From contig DGSC01000069.1 of the NCBI GenBank assembly GCA_002391275.1, positions 1 through 25,391 of the forward strand: DNA of 25,391 bases, in the 5' to 3' direction. Both the position numbers and the translations under genes were made by a program. The notes below the pieces were generated by a model. It searched no databases. It was not told the DNA's origin and saw nothing but the letters and a program-made list of their open reading frames with translations. This document shows, in pieces, positions 7,694 through 17,400 of this stretch. Every line of letters starts with the position of its first letter. Positions within the stretch are counted from its first letter, which is position 1. Source of the DNA: Prevotellaceae bacterium UBA4372. Its GTDB lineage: Bacteria > Bacteroidota > Bacteroidia > Bacteroidales > Bacteroidaceae.

Positions 7694-9172
7694 TTATTCT
7701 ATGCTATTCAGCAAATCCAACTTGCCGTCTGCGACTAACTTAATAATAAGTTCGCCAAATAGCGTATTCTGCCATGCAAACCACTTGCGGGTGAAACGGT
7801 TGGCATCGTCTTTGTGAAACGACTCGTGCATAAAGCCCGTGCCGGCATCTGTATCCATCAGCATCTTCACACACGTACGTATCTCCGCATCATTCGTGCT
7901 GGTAAAAGCCCGCATCATGATACTCATCGGCCAGGGCATATCAAATCCGATGTGAGGACCACCTATGCCTTCGCCAGCCTTTCCACGGAAGAAATATGGA
8001 TTATCTTCACTCCAAACAAAGCGACGCGTGTTCTGGTAGATGGTGTCGTCAACAGGCACATCGCCTAAATATGCCATAGCCAAGAGCGAAGGAACGTTGG
8101 CATCATCCATGAGAATCTGACTGCCATAACCATCAACCTCATAAGCGTAAATAGGACCATACTTAGGATGTTGGTAGACAGCATACTTGTTCAGCGCCTC
8201 ACGTACCTCGGAAGCAAGAGACCTGCACTGGGTCGCGAGGTCAGATCGGTTATTTACCTTTTCCAGAATCTCTGCGGCATGTCCTAATTGTGTAACGGCC
8301 ATGAAATTTGAAGGCACAAGGAACAACAATGTTGTAGCATCGTCTGATGGACGGAAAGCAGAAGCAATCAGGCCCACAGGCTTAACCGGAGCCGAGAGGC
8401 CATCATTGATAGTCGTGTCGGTTGCACGGTCGGTCATTCGCTGAAACGAGTAACTTCCGTGCCCGTTCTTACGTTGTTGGTCGCGGAATGTGGCAAGGAT
8501 ATTCTCAACAGCGCGCAACCAGCTGTCGCCAAAGACGCTGGTGTCTCCCGTCACACGCCAATACTCGTAAGCCAGACGCAAGACATAACAGAGCGAATCA
8601 ATTTCCCACTTACGTTCATGCAGTTCGGGACGCATACGGGTACGGTCTTTTTGCCACTCACCATTGGGATTAGGTTCTTGATAAAACGCATTGGCGTAGG
8701 GGTCGATATTGACGCACTTGAACTGTCTGAGAATAACGCCGGCCAACATTTTGGCCAGTTTCTTGTCCTGAGGTGCCAAGCGAACATAAGGAAAAACCTG
8801 TGCTCCGGAGTCGCGTAGCCACATGGCATGTATGTCACCTGTGTAGACAAATGTGTCCGGCAGACCCTGCTCGTCAGATTCCGTATAATGGACCGTTGTG
8901 TCGAGAGTATTAGGGAAACAGTTGACAAACATCCATGCAAGACGAACATTCGTCAGTTGCTTCACGATTTCCCTTATCTGTTTTTCAACAGCATCCGAGC
9001 GGAATAGCCGTTGACTTTCCGCTGGACGATTGTTAACTCTTAGAACATCTGATTTCTCGGTTGGGATGGTAGCCGAAGGAGCCTCGGCCGTAAAGATCTG
9101 AGCCTTGAGCGACGAAACCGACAACGCAAGGACACACGAGAGCGTAATCCGGGAAAGCTTAAAAGCGTCCAT
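7694..9172 (-). CDS. Exported glycoside hydrolase family 125 exo-alpha-1,6-mannosidase
   Basis: A 492-residue protein of the GH125 family (formerly DUF1237), inverting exo-acting alpha-1,6-mannosidases that trim mannose from N-glycan or mannan-type chains. Residues 1-24 are a signal peptide (ending SLKAQ), so it is periplasmic or exported; no lipobox and no T9SS-type tail are seen. Hallmarks are DIHAMWLRDSGAQV (113-126), KWEIDSLC (188-195), RPSDDATTLLFLVPSN (274-289) and GTGFMHESFHKDD (445-456). The likely catalytic pair is D277 (acid) and E450 (base): their spacing of 173 residues equals that of Asp220 and Glu393 reported for the Clostridium perfringens enzyme. It begins 28 bases after the asd stop and is probably co-transcribed with asd. 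Confidence 0.93.
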   Translation of the reverse strand: MDAFKLSRITLSCVLALSVSSLKAQIFTAEAPSATIPTEKSDVLRVNNRPAESQRLFRSDAVEKQIREIVKQLTNVRLAWMFVNCFPNTLDTTVHYTESDEQGLPDTFVYTGDIHAMWLRDSGAQVFPYVRLAPQDKKLAKMLAGVILRQFKCVNIDPYANAFYQEPNPNGEWQKDRTRMRPELHERKWEIDSLCYVLRLAYEYWRVTGDTSVFGDSWLRAVENILATFRDQQRKNGHGSYSFQRMTDRATDTTINDGLSAPVKPVGLIASAFRPSDDATTLLFLVPSNFMAVTQLGHAAEILEKVNNRSDLATQCRSLASEVREALNKYAVYQHPKYGPIYAYEVDGYGSQILMDDANVPSLLAMAYLGDVPVDDTIYQNTRRFVWSEDNPYFFRGKAGEGIGGPHIGFDMPWPMSIMMRAFTSTNDAEIRTCVKMLMDTDAGTGFMHESFHKDDANRFTRKWFAWQNTLFGELIIKLVADGKLDLLNSIE

Positions 9173-9200
9173 GTCCGAGAGGTCTTAAAGGGTTAAGCTA

Positions 9201-10211
9201 TTACTTGATGTTGCCGACACTGATGAGGTACTCAGCAATCTGAACGGCATTGAGCGCCGCACCTTTTTTAATCTGGTCGCCGCACAACCAGAACGTCAGG
9301 CCGTTAGGATTGGCTAAGTCGCGGCGGATGCGACCGACAAAGACATCGTCCTCACCAGCCGTAAACAATGGCATCGGATATTGTTGCTCCGCAGGATTGT
9401 CGATGACTGTGATGCCTGGAGCCTTGGAAAGAGCTTCACGTGCGGCATCAGGGTCAATGGGCTGCAAGGTCTCAATCCAGACAGCTTCTGAATGACTGCG
9501 CAGCGAGGGCACACGAACACACATTGCAGAACAGGTGGCATCTGTATGCATGATTTTGCGCGTCTCATTAAACATCTTCATTTCTTCTTTGGTGTAGCCG
9601 TTATCCGTGAAGACGTCTATCTGAGGAATGACATTGTAAGCTAACTGATACGCAAACTTCTCAACGGTAGGTTCCTTACCGTCGAGGACCTCACGATATT
9701 GCTGTTCGAGCTCTGCCATGGCGGCAGCTCCTGCACCGCTTGCAGCCTGATAAGAGGCAATATGTATGCGCGTGATGTGCGATAAGCGCTCCAACGGTTG
9801 CAGACATACCACCATCATGATGGTTGTGCAATTGGGATTTGCGATAATACCACGGGGCCTGTTGAGGGCATCCTCTGCATTACATTCGGGCACAACCAAG
9901 GGCACATTGTCGTCCATGCGGAAAGCTGAACTATTATCTATCATCACTGTGCCATATTTGGTAATGGTATCTGCAAACTCTTTCGAGGTGCTGCCTCCGG
10001 CACTTACGAATGCCACGTCAATATCTTTGAAGTCATCGTTGTGCTGCAGCAACTTGACTTCATAGTCCTTCCCCCTGAAATTATATTTACGCCCAGCACT
10101 GCGCTGGCTACCAAAAAGGACAAGTTCATCGACTGGGAACTGACGTTCATCAAGTACCTTGAGGAACTCCTGCCCCACGGCACCACTTACACCTACGATT
10201 GCTACTTTCAT
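9201..10211 (-). CDS. asd: Aspartate-semialdehyde dehydrogenase
   Basis: Cytoplasmic NADPH-dependent enzyme that converts aspartyl phosphate to aspartate semialdehyde for lysine/diaminopimelate, threonine and methionine synthesis. The 336 residues match the usual length. The nucleotide-binding loop is GVSGAVGQ (7-14). The nucleophile is C128 in IIANPNCTT and the acid/base H240 is in VRVPSLRSHSE. The NADP-contact segment FGSQRSAGR is also visible. The start is the ATG at 10211, which gives the standard MKVAIVGVSG terminus. It is transcribed leftward with the mannosidase gene downstream and diverges from the antiporter gene. Confidence 0.97.
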   Translation of the reverse strand: MKVAIVGVSGAVGQEFLKVLDERQFPVDELVLFGSQRSAGRKYNFRGKDYEVKLLQHNDDFKDIDVAFVSAGGSTSKEFADTITKYGTVMIDNSSAFRMDDNVPLVVPECNAEDALNRPRGIIANPNCTTIMMVVCLQPLERLSHITRIHIASYQAASGAGAAAMAELEQQYREVLDGKEPTVEKFAYQLAYNVIPQIDVFTDNGYTKEEMKMFNETRKIMHTDATCSAMCVRVPSLRSHSEAVWIETLQPIDPDAAREALSKAPGITVIDNPAEQQYPMPLFTAGEDDVFVGRIRRDLANPNGLTFWLCGDQIKKGAALNAVQIAEYLISVGNIK

Positions 10212-10275
10212 TTGTTTTAATTCTAAGAGCTTTGCGCTTTATTAATAAAAGGTTATCTTGTTTCTTTTGTGCGCG

Positions 10276-10283
10276 CAAAGGTA
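10276..10283 (-). promoter_or_regulatory. -7 box upstream of asd
   Basis: On the minus strand this reads TACCTTTG, matching TAnnTTTG, about 65 bases before the asd ATG. The expected -33 TTTG is not clear (TTCG at 10305-10308 is the nearest candidate at 21-base spacing). Confidence 0.5.
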
Positions 10284-10379
10284 TGTAAATAATCACGATT
10301 TTAACGAATGAACAGCCAACTTTTTATGAATATGGTACAAAAACTTTGTTTTTTTCACTTCCCCTTACTCTTTTTTCCC

Positions 10380-10387
10380 TATCTTTG
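10380..10387 (+). promoter_or_regulatory. -7 box directly before the antiporter gene
   Basis: TATCTTTG fits the TAnnTTTG consensus and ends 8 bases before the ATG at 10396, so the predicted transcript would have almost no leader. No -33 element stands at the usual distance; the TTTG at 10345-10348 is too far away. Confidence 0.45.
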
Positions 10388-10395
10388 CGGCTGCA

Positions 10396-12492
10396 ATGGA
10401 AGCTCTAATCACTAACCCTACTTGGATTTTTCTGGTGATGTTGCTGGTGATATTGTTGGCACCGATTGTGCTCCGGCGCCTACGAGTTCCGCACATCATT
10501 GGCTTGATTCTTGCCGGCATAATGCTTGGCGAGCATGGTTTCAACGTGCTTGCCCGTGATGCTTCGTTCGAATTGTTCGGCGAAGTAGGCATCTATTATA
10601 TTATGTTTTTGGCCGGCTTGGAAATGGATATGGGCAGCTTCCGTCGCTATGGACGAGGAGGTATCGGCTTTGGCCTGCTCACCTTCCTGATTCCTTTTGT
10701 CTCCGGCGTGGTCGTGGCAAGGTTTGGCCTCCATTTCAGCGGTGCCACCTCGCTTCTTGTTGGCTGTCTCTTAGGTTCGCATACGTTAGTAGCTTTCCCT
10801 ATTATCGGCCGCTATGGGCTGGGCAAACATTTCAGTGTTGTATACTCTATTGTAGCCACGGTTTTAGCTTCTTTCTTAGCCCTTTTGATGCTTGCCATAG
10901 TCGTGCAAATGCAAAATGGCGAACGAGGTGGAGTTTTCTGGCTACAGTTTGCTGCCGGGATCCTTCTCTACATTGTTGCCGTGGCATGGACATTCCCCAA
11001 AATCGGCCGTTGGTTCCTACGCAGGAATGAAGATGCGGTAACACAATTTGTATTCGTTCTCGCCTTAGTATTTATCAGCGCTTGTCTGGCCGAGTTTGTG
11101 GGTCTCGAAGGATTGCTCGGTGCTTTTGTGGGCGGCCTTGTTCTCAACCGCATCATTCCTCACGGAGGCCCGCTCATGGGACGTTTGGAATTCGTGGGCA
11201 ACGCTCTCTTTGTCCCATGGTTTTTGATAGGCGTGGGCATGCTCATAGACCTTAGCGTTGTGGCAGACCGTTCCACCATCTGGTTAAGTATTGACATCGT
11301 GGTTACAGCCGTAGTCAGTAAGTTAATTGCAGCTTTTCTGATGAGCTGGCTCTCAAAAGGAGGAAAAGCCGATGCTTTCATTTTATTTGGTCTGACCAAT
11401 GCTCACGCAGCCGGAGCCTTGGCGATTGTCATGATAGCCACAGCGCCAGGCGTGGAGCTAATGAACAGCCAAATGTTGAATGCCACCGTTCTACTGATTT
11501 TAGTGTCGTGCCTCATCAGTTCCCTATCTACAGAATTCGGAGCACGCAAGCTTGCCATGGAAACAAACGAGCTGGAACGCAACAGGGGAAGCTACCACGG
11601 GAAGTGCCTCATTGCCTATGCTTATCCGCAAACCGTTGACGCGCTGACACAATTGGCCATCATGATTCGCAATCCGATGATTCCAGACAGCCTGATGGGA
11701 TTGGCTATTTCGCTGGACGACGACCCCGACGATGCCGTAAGGGCGAGTGGACAGCTGAATCTGAAAAAAGCCAAAGTCATTGCAGCTGCAGCAGATGTCA
11801 CCATGTCCACCATGAGTCGTGTGAGCTCCAACGTAGCAAGCGCCATCGTTCACACTATGCGTGAAGTGGACGCTGGAGAAGTGCTTCTGGGCCTTCATGA
11901 ATCGGCAACAGGCAACCTGGCCGGCAACTTGGGCGTCATAGCACAGAGCGTGCTTAACACCACCCACAGAGAAGTCCTACTTGTGCGCTTGCGGATGTCG
12001 CCAGGGACCTTGAACAGGACAACGATTGTGGTACCCCAAAAAGCGGAATTCGAGGTTGGGTTCTACAAATGGCTCGAACATATCTGCCGCATCGGAGAGC
12101 GCACAGGCATGCCTTTGCACTTCCATACTTGCGGCAACACCGGCTTCTACATCAAGAGCTACATAGAAGAGCAGCACCCCAACGTCCGCAAGGAAGTGAC
12201 CGTGGAAAAAGGGTTTGGCTCAACATTGATTTCGCTGCCCAACACAGTGGCTGCCGATCACCTCTTTGTCGTCATCTCATCCAGACCGGGTTTCATCTCC
12301 CACACTCCCGCTCTGAATACCTTACCTGGTGTTTTGGCCCGCCACTTCAACCACACCAACGTGATCCTGCTCTACCCTGACCAATTCGGCGACCCTGGTG
12401 AGAGCCTCTCTGTGTTTGCTCCGAACGGGCAGAGCGTTACGCAGCGACAGATTCTTTTCGACAAACTGCTACTGCGACTCAAGAACTCCTAA
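10396..12492 (+). CDS. CPA2-family cation/proton antiporter with cytoplasmic stress-protein-like domain
   Basis: A 698-residue inner-membrane protein. About the first 385 residues form a Na+/H+ exchanger-type domain with roughly a dozen hydrophobic helices, beginning WIFLVMLLVILLAPIVL and including the motifs PHIIGLILAGIMLGEHG and FLAGLEMDM, typical of the Kef/NhaS (CPA2) group. The remaining 310 residues are soluble and resemble the duplicated universal-stress-protein-like module found on bacteroidete antiporters. I see no RCK/TrkA-N nucleotide-binding motif. It probably exchanges Na+ or K+ for protons; the ion cannot be told from sequence. It diverges from asd, and a 121-base gap separates it from lolD. 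Confidence 0.9.
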   Translation: MEALITNPTWIFLVMLLVILLAPIVLRRLRVPHIIGLILAGIMLGEHGFNVLARDASFELFGEVGIYYIMFLAGLEMDMGSFRRYGRGGIGFGLLTFLIPFVSGVVVARFGLHFSGATSLLVGCLLGSHTLVAFPIIGRYGLGKHFSVVYSIVATVLASFLALLMLAIVVQMQNGERGGVFWLQFAAGILLYIVAVAWTFPKIGRWFLRRNEDAVTQFVFVLALVFISACLAEFVGLEGLLGAFVGGLVLNRIIPHGGPLMGRLEFVGNALFVPWFLIGVGMLIDLSVVADRSTIWLSIDIVVTAVVSKLIAAFLMSWLSKGGKADAFILFGLTNAHAAGALAIVMIATAPGVELMNSQMLNATVLLILVSCLISSLSTEFGARKLAMETNELERNRGSYHGKCLIAYAYPQTVDALTQLAIMIRNPMIPDSLMGLAISLDDDPDDAVRASGQLNLKKAKVIAAAADVTMSTMSRVSSNVASAIVHTMREVDAGEVLLGLHESATGNLAGNLGVIAQSVLNTTHREVLLVRLRMSPGTLNRTTIVVPQKAEFEVGFYKWLEHICRIGERTGMPLHFHTCGNTGFYIKSYIEEQHPNVRKEVTVEKGFGSTLISLPNTVAADHLFVVISSRPGFISHTPALNTLPGVLARHFNHTNVILLYPDQFGDPGESLSVFAPNGQSVTQRQILFDKLLLRLKNS

Positions 12493-12613
12493 CGCTTAAA
12501 GAATCGCATCACTATATGAACTTGCGTTTTATCGCATAGAAACTAAAAGGGTCGTGAGAAGATGACATCACGCGTCAACACACCCTCAACACAGATTCAT
12601 TAATATTGCAACT

Positions 12614-13345
12614 ATGATAGAAATTAGGAATATACATAAGACCTTTGGAACCTTAGAAGTGCTACGCGGCATAGACCTCGACATCTCGGCCGGCGAAATT
12701 GTAAGTATCGTTGGTCCGAGCGGTGCCGGAAAGACTACCCTCCTGCAAATAATGGGTACTTTAGACAAGGCCGACAGCGGCACGATCAGGATCTGCGACA
12801 CTGACATTACACGGTTGGGACAAAAGGCCCTTGCCCGTTTCCGCGGGCAACATATAGGATTCGTGTTCCAGTTCCATCAGCTATTACCCGAATTCACGGC
12901 TCTCGAGAACATCATGATGCCAGCGCTCATAGCAGGACAAAGCTATCGCCAAGCTAAGGACAGGGCCAAAGAGTTGCTGTCCTTCATGAATCTCGAGCAA
13001 AGAGAGGAGCACAAGCCCGCACAGTTGTCGGGAGGCGAAAAGCAGCGCATAGCCGTAGCACGAGCGCTCGTCAACAAGCCTTCGGTAGTGCTTGCCGACG
13101 AGCCAAGCGGAAGCCTCGACAGTGCCAACAAAGCCGAGCTCCACCAACTGTTCTTCCGTCTGCGCGACGAATTCGGGCAGACGTTCGTCATCGTCACTCA
13201 TGACGAAGGCCTGGCAGCCCAGACCGACCGTACGATCCACCTGCGCGACGGGCAAGTGGTGGATGCCTTTCAGCCCTACGACTACGACAGGACTATTAAA
13301 CAGCCCTTCTCACCAACGGCCACATCCGAAACTTTTCTCGCATGA
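12614..13345 (+). CDS. lolD: ABC transporter ATP-binding protein, LolD/MacB type
   Basis: A 243-residue ATPase of the LolD/MacB/FtsE group. LolD powers release of lipoproteins from the inner membrane to the LolA carrier. Motifs in order are Walker A GPSGAGKT (34-41), Q-loop Q86, signature LSGGE (138-142), Walker B VVLADE (158-163) with the following PSGSLD loop, and H196 in the switch. The last 25 residues extend past the domain and are unlike the core. No LolC/E permease gene is adjacent, so the partner must lie elsewhere and a MacB-like role is not excluded. Its stop overlaps the next gene's start by four bases. Confidence 0.88.
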   Translation: MIEIRNIHKTFGTLEVLRGIDLDISAGEIVSIVGPSGAGKTTLLQIMGTLDKADSGTIRICDTDITRLGQKALARFRGQHIGFVFQFHQLLPEFTALENIMMPALIAGQSYRQAKDRAKELLSFMNLEQREEHKPAQLSGGEKQRIAVARALVNKPSVVLADEPSGSLDSANKAELHQLFFRLRDEFGQTFVIVTHDEGLAAQTDRTIHLRDGQVVDAFQPYDYDRTIKQPFSPTATSETFLA

Positions 13346-14202
13346 AACTACAATTAGGAAGAACCAACATCCTCAACATCGCCCGCCGCACCGAACAGGG
13401 ACTTTATCTCAGCGGAGGGCCAGAAGACATTCTCCTGCCCAATCGCTACGTTCCCGAAGGTGCCGGCATCGGTGATGATATTGAGGTCTTTGTGTACCTC
13501 GACAACGAAGAGCGATTGATAGCGACAACGGAAAAGCCCTATGCCCAGGTTGGAGATTTTGCCTGGCTGCAAGTAGCGTGGGTTAACCAGTTCGGAGCAT
13601 TTCTCGACTGGGGACTTATGAAAGACCTTTTCGTGCCTTTCCGCGAGCAAAAGATGAAAATGCAGAAAGGACGGAGCTATCTCGTACATGTGCACCTCGA
13701 CCCCGAGACGTACCGAATCATGGCCTCGGCAAAAGTTGAACGTTACCTCTCCAATGACTGGCCTCCCTATCACGGTGGCGACGAAGTGGACGCTTTAGTG
13801 TGGCAGAAAACCGACCTCGGCTTTAAAGTCATCGTAGACAACCAGTTCTCTGGTCTTCTTTTCGACGACGAAATCTTCCGTCAACTACACAGTGGCGACC
13901 GCCTGAAAGCTTATGTCAAGCAAGTGCGTCCCGACGGGAAAATAGACCTTTCACTACAAAAGAAAGGGCAAAAGGCCGTGGCAGACTTCAGCGAAATTCT
14001 CCTTGAACATATTCAGACCAGCGGTGGTTTCACATCCTTTGACGACAAGACTCCAGCCGAAGAGATTTACGCTTTCTTCGGCGTGAGCAAGAAGGTATTC
14101 AAGAAAGCCATAGGCGATCTTTACCGCCGTCACCTCATCGCCATCACCGATGACGGGCTTGTCCTTAACACAGCAACACCGTCCGATGCGCCCAACATCT
14201 GA
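13342..14202 (+). CDS. CvfB-like S1 RNA-binding protein
   Basis: A 286-residue cytoplasmic protein resembling CvfB of Staphylococcus and YitL of Bacillus, which have tandem S1-type OB folds and a C-terminal winged helix. An N-terminal OB-like segment spans about 1-62, an S1-like domain about 66-135 (QVGDFAWLQVAWVNQFGAFLDWG), another about 145-207 (ending KIDLSLQKKG), and the helix-rich winged-helix-like end about 210-275. The family affects virulence-factor expression in Staphylococcus; in Bacteroidales its role is unknown. The ATG overlaps the lolD stop (ATGA), pointing to translational coupling. Confidence 0.88.
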   Translation: MKLQLGRTNILNIARRTEQGLYLSGGPEDILLPNRYVPEGAGIGDDIEVFVYLDNEERLIATTEKPYAQVGDFAWLQVAWVNQFGAFLDWGLMKDLFVPFREQKMKMQKGRSYLVHVHLDPETYRIMASAKVERYLSNDWPPYHGGDEVDALVWQKTDLGFKVIVDNQFSGLLFDDEIFRQLHSGDRLKAYVKQVRPDGKIDLSLQKKGQKAVADFSEILLEHIQTSGGFTSFDDKTPAEEIYAFFGVSKKVFKKAIGDLYRRHLIAITDDGLVLNTATPSDAPNI

Positions 14203-14272
14203 AAAGCTAAACAAGGATGGGAAAGTGAAATAAAAAAAAGCTGAAAGCGGCTCGCTTATTAAGTAAAAGTCT

Positions 14273-14280
14273 TATCTTTG
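14273..14280 (+). promoter_or_regulatory. -7 box upstream of the GH105/BNR gene pair
   Basis: TATCTTTG matches TAnnTTTG. A start near 14286 would place the inverted 22-bp repeat array inside a 5' leader of about 130 bases. The -33 element is not evident. The following BNR gene has only a 23-base gap and is likely on the same transcript. Confidence 0.5.
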
Positions 14281-14306
14281 CAAGCGATTTCCTATTGGTG
14301 TGCCGG

Positions 14307-14394
14307 TTTATGCACCTAAGCGTGTTTACCAACACGCCTAAGTGTATTGGCCGATGCACCTAAGAGAATTGGCCAACACGCCTAAGAGATTTTT
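14307..14394. repeat. Second array of the 22-bp repeat, four copies, inverted
   Basis: Four contiguous 22-base units (14307-14328, 14329-14350, 14351-14372, 14373-14394) are the reverse complement of the repeat at 147-454. The plus strand reads CCTAAGAGAATTG where the first array reads CAATTCTCTTAGG. The third unit differs from the reverse complement of the commonest unit of the first array at only two or three positions; the others are more diverged. The array ends 25 bases before the ATG of the DUF4861-GH105 gene. The reading frame runs open through it from a GTG at 14342, but the signal peptide at 14420 shows that the array is non-coding. Confidence 0.9.
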
Positions 14395-14419
14395 TACATA
14401 TCTAAAATATAAAGAACTC

Positions 14420-17400
14420 ATGGATCTTAAAAAGCTATTTCCAATTGTTCTGATAACATTGGCATCAGCTTCGGCAGTCGCTGCCGACTATACATTCCGT
14501 CTTCGCAATTCTCTCGGCTTTGCCCGTACGAACGAAGTCGTGGAAGTACCCGTGCCTGCCGGCACCGACCTTAGTGCAGTAACACTCAGCAATGACGGCG
14601 GCGAGCTTGTTCCTTTTGAAGTGGTAGGCTCCGACCACATTCGTTTTTGCGCAACAGTTGCCCACGGTAGCACTTCAGGTTATACCCTCCGCGAAGGAAC
14701 GCCACTATCGCCTGCAAAAGCGACTTACGCGGCTGTGATGATGCCTTCGAACCGTGCCGACATCGCCTGGGAAAACAATCTTTGCGCCTATCGCATGTAT
14801 AGCTCCGTACTCCTGAGGAACGAGCCGAACACAGCACAAGGCGTTGATGTGTGGTTCAAGAAGCGGGCCACTCCGGTCATCAATGAGATGTATAAGCTGT
14901 CGAACTACCACAACGAAAGTCAGTATGGCGTTGATGCGTATTCGGTCAACGGAAAGCGACTCGGCTGCGGAGGCACAGCAGTGGTAGAAAATGGGCACCT
15001 CGTGATGCACAATCCCTACGACGCTTGTGAGATTACCCAACAAGACGCACTTCGCTCAGCGTTTAAGCTTACTTACAACAACGTTGTCGCTGGTGGACAG
15101 AAATATACGAAAACGCTCAACGTGGAAACCACGGCCGGAGCATTGCTCAACAAAGCTACCGTGCGCCTCGACGGTCCCTCGGCCACCATGCGACTGGCTG
15201 TTGCAATCTATCAGCACACGGATATGACCCACCTCGTCGAGGGTGTGGCCTACACCGAAATACCAGGTCTCGTCGGATGGGCTGAGGCTAAGAGCGAAGG
15301 TTCCGTTACTTCTGCGGGTGCTCGTTTCTTCCAAGGCGCTTATGTCCCTGCTCAATTCAACCCTACCACGGAAGTCATCGACGACCACCTCTGCCTCGTA
15401 GTGGACTATCAGGCTGGCACCGAACTGACTTTCTACTTCGGCGGCGGATGGAGCATTTTCCCGGAAGGACGCTACACGCAGGACGACGAGTGGTTTGAAG
15501 CCCTCGACCAATTTAAGCAGGCCATCGAGAGTCCGCTCGCACTCACCTCCATGCACGACGTTTTGAACCGCGACGATGTACTCGACATTCTCAACACCGT
15601 CAACGAGACATGGCAAACACGCAACGCTTCGCATGGCGACTATTTCTGGAACCGCGCCGTCTACCACATCGGCAACATGGCTGCTTATGACGTCACCGGC
15701 AACCAGCAATACCTGGACTTCTCTACAACTTGGGCCAAGAAGTCAAACTGGTGGGGCGCCAAGGGTACAGACAAGACAAAATGGCAATACAAGACTTATG
15801 GCGAGGGAGCAAACTGGGTGCTTTTCGGCGACAATCAAGTGTGCTTCCAGGTTTACATAGACCTCTTCAACCTCGATCCCGCTCATGAGCAGAAAAAGAT
15901 AGAACGTGCTCTCGAGGTTATGGGATACGAGATTGCAACCGATGAAACAGATTATCTTTGGTGGGTAGACGGCCTGTTCATGGTTATGCCTATCATGACC
16001 AAGCTCTACAATATCACTGGCGACGCCAACTATCTCGACAAGATGTATGCTTATTGGCAGTATGCAAATTCTATCATGTACGACGAAGAGACAGGTCTCT
16101 ACTTCCGAGATGCCAAATACGTCTATCCCGCACACAAGACTAATAGTGGAAAGAAGGACTTCTGGGCTCGCGGTGACGGCTGGATATTTGCAGCCTTTGC
16201 CAAAGTGCTGGCCGACCTCCCGCTCACCGACTCACACCGCGATGAGTACATTGCTTATTACCGTCGCTTGGCTGCTGCGCTTAAATCTTGTCAGCAAGAA
16301 GAAGGCTATTGGACGCGTTCGCTGCTCGATCCTGCTCAAGCTCCCGGGCGTGAAACATCAGGCACGGCACTCTTCTGCTATGGTTACGCATGGGGCATTC
16401 GCAATGGCATCTTGGACGAACTCGAGTATGGCGAGACTTTGGAACGCGCTTGGAACTACCTCTCCACCATAGCTTTGCAGGAAGATGGCACCGTAGGCTA
16501 CATTCAGCCTATCGGAGAGAATGCCAGTCCCAACACTATCGTGAAGCCCACCGACTACCACGATTTCGGCGTTGGAGCCTACCTCTTGGCGGCTTCGGAG
16601 ATGAGCCGTATGGCTGTAAGCGACCTCGAGCTGCCGAAACTACGCATGACGAATGTTGCACTTGAGGCCAACGATGCACACCAACTCACCGTGACGTTCA
16701 ATATGCCGCCGGCTGAAGAAGAGGCTGCAGAAGCTTCTCATTACCTTCTCGACGGTATTGCTTTGAATGCAGATAAAATTGAAGTGCTCGACAACGCGGT
16801 TACCATTCACCTCGCCGACAGCATCGACTACGGTCTCTATCGCTTCAGCGTTGAGAACCTTCATAGCGCTGAAGGCGGTGTGCTGGCTCAGAACCAACAG
16901 CGGACACTTCTGCGGACAGTGCCGCTTGACAACAAACAGACAGACATAACTATCACTGCCATCGGCTCACAGACGGGCAACCCCTACAGCAACGTCAACG
17001 ACGGCAAGCTCTCCACACGCTGGAGTCAAGAAGGCACCAACCAATGGATACGTTTCGACCTCAAGTCGGTAAAGAGTGTATGGGCTGTTGACGTAGCGTT
17101 CTACAATGGTGACACGCGCGTGTTCTACTTTAAGATACAAACTTCCAACGATAATCGCACATGGACTGATGCCTCTGGCGACCTCGTCAGCAGCGGCCTC
17201 ACAAACGAGATGGAGCGCTATCGGATCCAACCCGTCGAAGCCCGCTACGTACGCCTGCTTTGCAGTGGGAACTCCACTAATAAATGGAATAGTCCAACCG
17301 AAGTGCGCATTCGCTTCGACGAGACGGATGCCATTAACGATATCTTGGAAGAAGGTGTGGAAAGTCCCACGTCTGACCTTATCTATGACCTCGCAGGACG

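Noticed and set aside
14342..14419. Upstream GTG extension of the GH105 gene
   Set aside because: It would translate the repeat array and place a non-signal segment in front of a clear signal peptide beginning at 14420.
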